NCBI GenBank assembly: GCA_015680685.1
Contig: MNCI01017497.1
Location: forward strand, 655,357-719,356
Source: Gnetum montanum
Taxonomy: Eukaryota; Streptophyta; Gnetopsida; Gnetales; Gnetaceae
Direction of reading: 5' to 3'
DNA length: 64,000 nucleotides
In this document: piece by piece, positions 56,166 to 64,000 of the stretch
Layout of the letters: every line of letters begins with the position of its first letter
Position numbering within the stretch: position 1 is the first letter of the stretch
Notes under the pieces: model-generated
What the model saw: the letters and a program-made list of their open reading frames with translations, nothing else
What the model was told of the DNA's origin: nothing
Database searches by the model: none
Made by a program: the position numbers and the translations under genes

Positions 56166-57214
56166 TGATGAGTGGCAAGATACCCCTACACTCAACCATA
56201 CAAAACGAGCGTAGCATGTGCGATTCGGTCGAACTCTACAGACTAAGTGCCTACACGCCCTATGGAACACTTGGGGTTAATCATTTGTTTTCTTCCCAAA
56301 CTTACTTGTGGTTGTCATGGTGTATGGTAAAGTAAGTCTGAGGTATATGATTTTTATGGTCTTTTATGTTTTTCTCCTATGCTATTGAGGTGAAGGGTTG
56401 AAGAAACTAACTAACTCTAACTAATGAACTAAGTCTAAATTACCTAGCTTCAGCATCCGTTCCCACTTACCGTACACACCCTGAACCGATGCAATTGTGG
56501 TTACCAAATGCTAATCGTTGCTGGGATCCCACGCGTAATGCACGTGCTCGAAGTGGTCGTATTGAGGCACTTAACTAGGAGGAAAGGGTTGAGAAATCTA
56601 ATCTAGCCTAAGTGCGATGAGCAGCTGATTCCTTGATTATCCATACACATCCTAGTGCACGACTACCACTGGGATTATCAAGCGCAGATCCTAGATACAC
56701 CATTGGGTTACCAAGTAGTCACACTGAGATGCTCATAATCAAGTCGTACTCATTCCGCGTTGCGATGAGCATCTGTTTCTTGACTATCCGTACACATCCT
56801 TAGATGCTTGTAGTCAAGTCATACTCATTCTGCATTACTAAGAGAAAGCAATAAATAAAATCCTATTCCATGCACTTCAAGGTTTATCCAGGAAGTTCGT
56901 CTTTATTGCCATACACAACTTGTGTTCCGGTACAATGTTGCTCGAATAAAGATCCATTCACTTTAGGACTCCTACTACGGGCACATGGAAAATATTCTAT
57001 CTTTGGAGTGATCAATTTGCCAGAGTTTTCCTACTTCTAGTTCAGGATGAGGAAACAAGGGAGAGCCACCTCTTATTTATAGATATGACGGTGCACTTCG
57101 ATATTGCGTACGTGACATCGTAGGGGACAACGTGATATCGTAGGGGATGCGATATTGTGATGGTCGCAATATCGTGTACGCGATATCGCGGCCTATGCGA
57201 ATCTCGTCTCATCA
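56166..57214 (-). repeat. 5' LTR of element J, complete
   Basis: 1049 bp. Reading the minus strand: U3 begins TGATGAGACGAG, then a cluster of GATATC/GATATTG motifs (about 57090-57195), a TATA box (CTATAAATAAGAGG, 57070-57082), R/U5, and an end at 56166. It has about 25 bases in the GATATC cluster that the left LTR lacks. Confidence 0.95.
57074..57082 (-). promoter_or_regulatory. TATA box of element J LTR
   Basis: CTATAAATA on the minus strand, downstream of the GATATC cluster. The same box with the same flank (AAGAGG) is in the 3' LTR and in element K. Confidence 0.75.
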
Positions 57215-57343
57215 ATTTTCAAAGGGTTGAGAAGAAGAAGATAAAGGATTTCAAATAGTTGTCATTGTTGTGCTTTCAAGTTTGTTGGGTGAAGAGGATT
57301 CGAAAGAAGAATTTTTTTGGCCATTTAACCTGTGTTTGATACC
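57215..57343 (-). pseudogene. Copia I gag start and primer binding site
   Basis: 57333-57343 on the minus strand is TGGTATCAAAC, a primer site next to the LTR. The gag N-terminus (M-A-K-K-I-L-L-S-N) follows at about 57316. It is cut at 57215, where element J is inserted; the frame resumes at 49882. Confidence 0.75.
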
Positions 57344-57600
57344 ATGAATAAAGAGATGAAATGAAATAGTTCTCTTTATTGAAGTTTATGAAAGATTGCA
57401 TACAAGGATTTATAGAACAACCTTATTTCGTATTTTAGGAAACAAACTATAAAAGAAAACTAATCTCCTAGAAATCAAAAATGATAAAAATGGAATTTAC
57501 AAATTAGGGAAAACAAACTTCACAAAAACTACAATTAATCCCACAAAATCAGGAATTTACTCAATCCACAAAATTAGGAATTTACTCGGTCTTTCCAATA
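57344..57600 (-). repeat. 5' LTR of copia I
   Basis: Matches 45326-45580. On the minus strand it ends ...CTTTATTCA before the primer site; the start has decayed from TGTTGG to TATTGG. TATA box CTATAAA at 57409-57415. Confidence 0.95.
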
Positions 57601-57605
57601 ATAAG
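57601..57605. repeat. Target site duplication (ATAAG), right
   Basis: Identical to 45321-45325. Confidence 0.85.
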
Positions 57606-58620
57606 GAATTGTGAAGGAAAATTAAGAAACTTAAAAATAGTTTTTGTTAGATGAATTTAAGGTGAAAAGTCAAGTCCCATATGTGATGCTTTTATTGGAA
57701 CCTAATATGTTAACATTGGAAGCTAAAACAATTTATCAATTCTTAACATTATATTTTACTAATAAAGATAATAATAAGATCTTGAGCATATTCAAAAATC
57801 TCTTAAGGGAATGCCATGAAGGAAAATTATGGCTACTAAAATAAGGTATTGAAAATATTTATTTAATTATAAATTGTGGTTGTGTAGAGGATTTGAGGCT
57901 TTGCAAATGGTTTTTTTTTGAGGCTATGTAGAGGGTCAAAATTTGAGGCTTTGTAGATGGTTTTTTTTTTTCGGGATTGTGCAAGATTCAAAGGCTTTGC
58001 AAAGAACTTTATAAGAAGGGCTTTGCTTCTTCATCAAGGACTAGAAGTGGGTTTCACTGCTTAACTTCATTGAATATATGGTACCAATTACTAATTCTAA
58101 GCCATCAGAGATTGTAGCTCAATTAAAAGCCTTATTTGAAAGGAAAACAACTCTTGATGATAGATAGGAAATGTTTATTTAGAATTAGGAAATGATATCT
58201 AAATAGATGGAGGAACAAAAAGAAAAAACACCAAAGAAGCAAAAGATGCTAATGAAAGAACATATAGTAATGATGGATCAACATAATAGTAACTTTGAAA
58301 GTCTCTTTCATATTGTAAACATTGTAGCTATAAAGTAAGATGTGATGTCTAATCAACTAGAAGCTATGATGACATGACAAATGATAGTAGAATGAATTAC
58401 AAAATAAAAAATAATGAGTAAAACTTTAAATTGTGAAACAAATTAGGAAACTATATGGTATGATTTGAAACCAAAAAATAGTTGTTAGAGTAATTCTTGA
58501 ATGCATCAAAGCTTTATGTGATTTAGTGAAGAAACATGAAGAAAATTGAAAGGAGTTGAAAATCTCTAATTTGCTAGGTCTCAAAAAGTCCAAATAAAAA
58601 AAAGATAATCTAAAAAATTT
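57606..58620. other. AT-rich DNA with short uncertain frame
   Basis: A 66-codon frame (57644-57844, MLDEFKVKSQVPYVMLLLEP) has no recognised match. The text after it (about 58080-58350) has Lys/Glu-rich, gag-like composition with many stops. Possibly an old retroelement; not assignable. Confidence 0.3.
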
Positions 58621-58858
58621 TATTTTTGATATTGCTTTTCGACATCTTACCTAGTAGAATCTTGGATGTATACTATATAGGATTTATATGTGATAAACTA
58701 ATCTTTTGAATGCCATCTACAAAATTGTTGCTAAAAAAATGCTATTTTTAATATTGCTTTTCGACATCTTGCCTAATTACAATCTTTGATGTATACTGCA
58801 TAGGATTTATATATGATAAACCACTCATTTGAATGTCATTAGAAAAATTGTTGCTAAA
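58621..58858. repeat. About 120-bp tandem duplication in LINE G
   Basis: TTTTGATATTGCTTTTCGAC... at about 58622 and again at 58744, about 85 percent identical, both within the RT finger region. Confidence 0.85.
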
Positions 58859-60670
58859 GCTTCTTATCTTTTTATCATTGGAGCTAATGCTCTTGGATTT
58901 GTGCTTAGAGCCCACAATGATTCTATGAGGTTAAAAGAAATTGTTCTTCCAGTGGATGTAAATGATCTTATTTATAGTTAGTTTGTAGATGTCACATTTC
59001 TCACTCTAATTTAGGACAATAATAATTTTAACATTGCCTTGGATTCTATTGACATTCAATGTAGAGCTTTAGGAGCCAAATTTAATTGGAGAAAAACTCA
59101 AGCTATTCGTTCAAGCTTCTCTCCAAGGCCTACGTGAATAGATAATTATAATATCAAGTGGCTTTCTCCTATATATGTTTTTACTCTTTTGGGCATTCTG
59201 ATAGCATTATTTTCTACTCCTATTGCTCTATGGCATAATGTGGAAGAAAGATTAAGCAAAAGCCTTTGAAATGGACTACCAAACCCTTATATCTTGTAGG
59301 CAGATTTATAGTTACCAACCATATTTTGAGCTTCACTCATGTGTACTATTCTTCATTCATGGCTTCTTCTAAATCATCCTTTTAAAGCATTGATAGAATT
59401 CTTAGGAATTTCTTATGGGAAGGTAAGGATGATCACAAGGCTTCTCATTGAGTTTGCTTGGGATATTTGTATTTCAAGTAAGGATCAAGGTGGCTTATGA
59501 TTTGCTTCTATTGAGTAGCACAATATTCTGTTGGCCTCTAAATTGATCACTCATTATATAGAAGATAAATAAGCTTAGAAGATTCTATTCAGGCATAATA
59601 TTTCATGATTAGGTAAATACCAAAGATGGAAGAATACTCATTGAAGCAATTAGATCATTTATGAAGGATCATAGAAGGGTACATGTTCATTCCTTTTAAA
59701 GTAAATTTGGCATTTTGGGAATCAAATCAAAGGTTTTTTTTTGCAATGGAGACCTACCCATTTAAGCTTGGAAAATTTGTTGAAGCACTCTATTTGGTGG
59801 TCATTTATTTTTAAAAATAGCTTTGGCTACTTATTTGAAGAATTCTTAAACAAAATAAATTGTTTTGCTGATTGTAATATCCATCATATCGACCAATTAT
59901 TTTCTATTAGAAATGAAAATCTTGCTCTTTTTTGGCAACATGTCAAAGTTAAATGGAGGTTTCAAAGATAGGATATTCCTATTTATTAGCACATTGAGCA
60001 TGTTCTCCCCAACTTTGGGGCACCTAAAATACATAATGAAACTCCTTAATATGAAGATTTTTTTTGGCCAAATGATTCCCCTCCATGTTCCCTTGTCATT
60101 TTTAAAGCTAAATCTTGGTTTCACTTGCAAGAATTTCAGTATTCTACTTCACATAGAAGATGGAATGTGCAACTAGAGGACCGTCATTGGAATCAATATT
60201 TGATTGTGTGTGGAAATCAAAGGCCAAACGAAAGTATCAATTCTTTTTTTCGGTCCTTGATTCATCAAGGATTCCCATTGAACATAGGCTTCACCTCTTA
60301 GGAGTTGAATGCCCTAAATGCACCATTTGTTAGGTAGAAGACTCTTTTATACACGTGTTTTGGGAATGCTCTTTTTCTAGACAAATTTGAAATTGGTATT
60401 AGTCTCTTCAAGTTTTTATCCCAAATTAGTTTGTTGGTTTTCCATTATGTATCTTCAATGATGATTGTGAAAAGCGACACCTTCAAAAGGCTTGGAAGAT
60501 CCTCTTTTTTGAGATTATTTTCTACATATGGAAATGCAAATTGGATGCTTGGTATCAAAACACAAGTTATACCAAGTTTGACTATGGTATGAAGTGCTCT
60601 ATTGCCAGCTTAGTTCAACTTCAATATCATGTAGTAGGCTTTGAAAAAAATATTAAGTTCTCTTGAGAAG
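58850..60670 (+). pseudogene. LINE G reverse transcriptase and zinc finger, broken
   Basis: RT palm: GANALGFVLRAHNDSMRLKE, then NDLIYSQFVDVTFLTL (about 58955-59005): the catalytic (F/Y)-x-D-D reads F-V-D-V, second Asp lost. Then GAKFNWRKTQAI, a thumb with RILRNFLWEGKDDHKASH, and zf-RVT C-P-K-C...F-I-H-V-F-W-E-C (about 60310-60370). It has no relationship to the extension of LINEs A-E: after the finger only about 100 codons remain. Confidence 0.75.
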
Positions 60671-60830
60671 TGTAATGTTAATAGTTTGATTTGGTTTTAT
60701 TAGTAGTCATCCTGATGAGGGGAATTTGCCTTTGTTTTTTTTATTACAAGTGATTGGGGGATCACTTTGTAATCTTTGGGCTCTATTAAGATTTTTGATT
60801 TTGTGTTTTTATAGTTTGTGGCTTATCTTA

Positions 60831-61279
60831 ACAATGCCCATCCCCCTTCCCCCTTGAAATTTAATGATTTAACTATGCAAAAAAAAGTATGGTACAATTG
60901 TAGCAACTTGAAAGAAGAAAAAATTTGGATAAATGATCTTGCAAAAGAAGGACTTGCAATGAAAATAGAAGAATGGAAAAAAGTAAAAGTTGTACAAGTA
61001 GAGGTTAAGGTAGCTTGTATAAATGCAAAATATATTGCAATAATTAAAAATAGGGCATTTTCAAAAAATAGTTAAATACATTGCATTGTGGATTTTTTAA
61101 ATATAGATGATGACATTACCACTAAAATGAATACATTGTATAATATTGGATTTTTAAAAAAGTTCGATATTTTTGGAGCAGTTAAAATATAGGAAGAAGA
61201 AGATTCTAAAATTTTTGATTTGCTTGATTTTAGTAGAATAAAGGTACCAAGTGTTAGATTTCACAAATGGGAAAGACTA
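60831..61279. other. AT-rich DNA, nothing firm
   Basis: A 60-80-codon Lys-rich frame (60818-61075) overlaps the LINE G end and has no recognised domain. Otherwise nothing is seen. Confidence 0.3.
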
Positions 61280-62105
61280 TGATGAACCGTGATATTAGAA
61301 CTACGATATCGCATTCGCAATATTAGGTTTGCTATATTGGAGCCTTCCACGTGATATCGGGCATCCAATATTGGGACCTACCTCGTTGCCTATAAATAAG
61401 AGGCAGGCACACTTGGTTTTGGAAGTTAGTCTTAGTCCCTTACCCAAACTCTTGTCTTTTTCCCTTTCCAGAGATAGAATTATTTCTAAGTACCCATAGT
61501 AGGAGTCATAAAGTGAACAGATCTTTATTCGAGCATTGTGTACCTGAGCAGACCTTGTGTATGGCAATAAAGATGTACTTTGTGATAAACCTTGCAGCAT
61601 TCAGAATAGATTAATTAATGTTACTTAATGGTTTTCTTAGTTAATTAATGTTCTCTCTCTCACCCTACAACTTTGCTAAGTAAGCACACTCAGTACAACC
61701 ACTTTGAGCATGCGTGTAACGCTTGGTAACCTAGTAACGATTAGTGTTTGGTAATCCTAGTAGTGTTGCACTGGTTTATGATGTGTACGGTAAGTGAGAA
61801 CGGATGCTGGTGTTAGTACTAGTTAAAGCATAGTTGAGTAGTTAAATTAAATTAGTTACTTAGTTATCTCTCTTCTCCCTTTGTAGCACTAGGAAATAAA
61901 AACATAAAAGCCATAAAAATCATGAACCTCAAGTTTACTTAACCATACAATCGTGCTATACAAGTAAGCTTGGGAAGACAACGATTAATCAACCCATCCT
62001 TGTTCCACAAAGGTGCATAAGCACTTAGTCTTTGGAATTCGACCAGATCGTTCATGAACACTTGTATTTGTATGGTTGAGCGTAGGGATACCTTGCTGCT
62101 CATCA
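61280..62105 (+). repeat. 5' LTR of element K
   Basis: 826 bp from TGATGAACCGTGATATT to CTCATCA. U3 carries alternating GATATC and CAATATT motifs within the first 100 bases. Confidence 0.85.
61390..61398 (+). promoter_or_regulatory. TATA box of element K LTR
   Basis: CTATAAATA with AAGAGG after it, about 110 bp into U3, matching element J. Confidence 0.75.
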
Positions 62106-62106
62106 T

Positions 62107-62124
62107 TGGCGTCATTGCCAGGGA
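62107..62124 (+). other. Primer binding site of element K
   Basis: TGGCGTCATTGCCAGGGA right after the LTR; closely follows the tRNA-Asp-type site TGGCGCCGTTGCCGGGGA. Confidence 0.85.
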
Positions 62125-62244
62125 CTTTGTTGGTTGTGCGCTAATTAGAACTTAGGAAATATTTCTTATCATTGGAAAGAACCCTTAGGGTTGGTTATCT
62201 TACAAATAGTGAAACGAAGAGTATTGCACATTGAATAGATAATT

Positions 62245-64000
62245 ATGTCTCCTTCTTCTTATGAGAGTGTTTCACCACCTAGGTCTGATACAAGGAATAA
62301 TTTGAGGCATAGTACACATGATAATCCACCAGTCCTTCAATAGTTCTATGTGGTATATACCAAACTTTACCTTTATCCTCCACCAGGATGAACAACTGCA
62401 TTGGTGTGATTTAGAAGGTAACATAGTGTTACCTCCTGATCGCTCAGTTGCAGGCATGCTTCTTCATGATCTCAGAAGAATTAGTATGCAACACTTACAG
62501 GTAGAGTACGTTGTGCATGATCATGACTTGAGAGAGTATCGACCCACGAAGGCATAACGTTAAAGGGATCTACAACAGGAGAGACGTCATGAATCTATGA
62601 AGGGAAAGTTATCTTAGAATGTCCCATATGTCATAAGTGAAAATGAGGGTGGTGAACCTGCCTTAAGAAGTCTCCCACACAATGATGTTCCTCCCATTGA
62701 CTTCGGTCAAGGGGTTGTGTATCAGAATCTTCACTCAACCATCCATAATCTGGGTTCTAATACCAATAAACACAAAGGGTCTGAAAAAGAAACACAAATG
62801 CATAATAAAGATGGACATTCTAATCATAATTGTGAGCAAGGCCGTGACCAATGAAGGGAAGGTGGTAGGCACTGTCATGGTGACAGTTCTTCTCCTTCTT
62901 CACCTTCATCATCTCCTTCACCCTCTCCTTCAGAATCTAGATGCAATCATAAGGAAAAAGATCATGAGGATAATAGTAAGCAGAATAGAGATCACAGACG
63001 AAACAGTTGAGAAAGGGGATGAGGGCATTCTAGAGAATCACAACACAAAAAAAGGGAGAGTAGGGAACAACATAGGCATCATAGACGCCATAGAAAGTAC
63101 AATTATGATGAACCCCTACTCACTACCTAAAGTATGCTAGACATAACTAAGGTTGTTAAAGTTCTAACAAGGCACTAGAAAGATAGTAGGATTAAGAGAT
63201 TAGACATGAAAAATATTCCACGATTTGAAGGGGGATACAACACTGATCCTCAAAATCATCTATAAGAATTTCATGATGCATGTGCCTTACACAACATAGA
63301 AAACAAATGGAAAAAACTAAAGTTGTTCCCACGAATACTAGTCAAAGAAGCAAAGAGTTGGTACTGGTTCTTAGAGCTAGAATCCATTCATAGGTGGAGT
63401 ACCATGTTAAAATTGTTCAACAATAAGTACCAAATGTACTCCCGAGTGTCCAACCTCTGAAAGAAAATCCAAGGATAGAAACAAGGAGGACATGAACCCT
63501 TGGATGCTGCCATGGGCCAATATTATGCACTGTTACATTGTTGTCCTGGCCATGGTTATTTGTAGAGAGATCAAATATGCCATCTTGTAGATGGGATTAG
63601 GCATGAAACACAAAGAACCCTTGGGACTTATGCCCAAGGAAGACTATCCAAGCTTATGGCCCATCAAGTACAGAGATTATTGGAGCAAGTTGCTAAAGAG
63701 GAAGGTGAGCTCAGATAAAGAGCGAGTGTGGAGGAATATAACAGAGATCCTTCCCTTTGAAAGAAGGTAGTAAGATTTTGTGAGGATGAAGAAGAGTCAC
63801 CACTTGAAGAGATGGTGAATAGGAAAACTCTGCCTATTCAAAATTTGGCATTGGAAGTATCAGCAAAGGTAGACTAAATGTGGGACTTCCTAGATAATAG
63901 ATTTTAAACCGTTCTCAAAATAGTAGAGGAGTCTAGAGAGCAAGGTAGTGATCGCGAAAAGAGAAAAAAGAGAGAAGCTGAATATGCATGTAACAATGAT
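62245..64000 (+). pseudogene. Element K gag protein, incomplete and broken
   Basis: Start ATG at 62245 (MSPSSYESVSPPRSDT) is a frame away from the conserved block at 62340-62545 (IPNFTFILHQDEQLHWCDLE, RSVAGMLLHDLR), so there is an early frameshift. A His/Ser/Asp-rich linker (about 62750-63090) is followed by the core (IPRFEGGYNTDPQNHL; HEPLDAAMGQYYALLHCCPG; LVDGIRHETQRTLGTYAQGR) and a coil, cut at 64000. Stops are mainly TAG/TAA where element J has Gln. The full core upstream of HEPLDAAM (about 63205-63440) is present here but missing from element J. Confidence 0.85.

Larger units (their letters stand above)
49883..57214 (-). mobile_element. Element J: LTR retrotransposon with gag and protease only
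   Basis: LTRs at 49883-50746 and 56166-57214 begin TGATGAG and end CTCATCA (7-bp inverted ends) and are flanked by the 5-bp duplication ATTTT (49878-49882 and 57215-57219). The primer site is 56149-56165 on the minus strand. Between the LTRs are a gag and an aspartic protease but no RT, integrase or RNase H: the 2 kb between protease and 3' LTR has no such motif. It looks like a non-autonomous gypsy-type derivative that depends on pol from elsewhere (inference). It is nested in copia I gag, so it is the younger insertion. Confidence 0.9.
45326..57600 (-). mobile_element. Copia element I (minus strand) interrupted by element J
   Basis: Two matching LTRs about 255 bp long (45326-45580, 57344-57600), 5-bp TSD ATAAG, initiator-Met-type primer site next to the right LTR, polypurine tract next to the left LTR. 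Internal copia gag, protease, integrase, RT and RNase H are on the minus strand. Without the 7.3-kb element J inserted in gag (49883-57214), the copia would be about 4.9 kb, the normal size. LTRs differ by roughly 10 percent by eye, so it is old. Confidence 0.95.
58621..60830 (+). mobile_element. LINE G: decayed L1-like ORF2 fragment
   Basis: A plus-strand LINE remnant of another subfamily, beginning near the RT fingers (a RPISLCN-like remnant, duplicated) and ending after zf-RVT with a non-coding tail (GGGGATCACTTTGTAATCTT at about 60750). It has many stops. The left edge carries a 118-bp tandem duplication. Confidence 0.75.
61280..64000 (+). mobile_element. Element K: relative of element J, 5' part, cut by window end
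   Basis: 5' LTR (61280-62105), Asp-type primer site and gag in plus orientation. The LTR shares TGATGA...CTCATCA ends, GATATC cluster and the CTATAAATAAGAGG box with element J; the gag shares its core motifs. It continues past 64000, so protease and any pol cannot be judged. Confidence 0.9.

Noticed and set aside
60818-61075. 86-codon Lys-rich frame MAYLNNAHPP
   Set aside because: Starts in the LINE G tail; no domain; AT-rich chance frame, though an old gag-like text cannot be excluded.

Overview
This is nuclear DNA from a land plant with a large, repeat-packed genome. The evidence is plant-type Ty1/copia elements primed by initiator tRNA-Met, Ty3/gypsy-like elements with an Asp-tRNA-type primer site, L1-like LINEs with plant-type ORF1 proteins, a plant RTE LINE, and a host gene whose introns exceed 10 kb. 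A gymnosperm would fit, but the species cannot be read from the sequence. There are no rRNA genes, recognisable tRNA genes, CRISPR arrays or bacterial features. Nearly every long reading frame is a decayed retroelement frame. Stops are mostly TAG where relatives keep Gln, as expected from long-term cytosine methylation.

Layout. 0.7-5.8 kb: a decayed copia element (+). 5.8-8.2 kb: a gypsy gag remnant and its LTR (-). 8.2-12.5 kb: LINE A (+). 14.4-15.2 kb: a cluster of intact phase-0 exons of an unidentified host gene (+). 15.7-22.5 kb: LINE B (-), a chimera of two LINE copies. 22.7-28.7 kb: LINE C (-), bounded by a 9-bp target duplication. 28.7-30.1 kb: further exon candidates. 30.3-34.5 kb: LINE D (+), followed by an RTE fragment (34.8-35.5 kb). 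36-40.3 kb: an LTR element with coiled-coil gag-like coding (-), interrupted by the 5'-truncated LINE E (36.5-37.7 kb). 41.5 kb: an exon in phase with the one at 30.0 kb. 42-45.3 kb: a LINE 3' end, T-rich minisatellites and duplications. 45.3-57.6 kb: a copia element (-) with matching LTRs and TSD ATAAG, holding a complete gag-protease LTR element (49.9-57.2 kb, TSD ATTTT). 58.6-60.8 kb: another decayed LINE (+). 61.3-64 kb: the 5' part of a relative of the gag-protease element (+), cut by the window end.

The most interesting signal is shared by LINEs A-E. ORF1 and ORF2 meet in an ATGA overlap (A, B, C). Beyond the usual plant L1 ORF2 C-terminus (zf-RVT zinc finger), the reading frame runs on into a domain resembling the gag-like 'putative plant transposon' domain, then a Gln/Glu-rich coiled coil and a conserved C-terminal motif. 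The extension is inside the TSD-bounded copy C, and is all that remains in the poly(A)-tailed copy E, so it belongs to the LINE. The host gene is interpreted as one plus-strand gene whose introns (about 13.5 and 11.4 kb) were inflated by these insertions; its product was not recognised.
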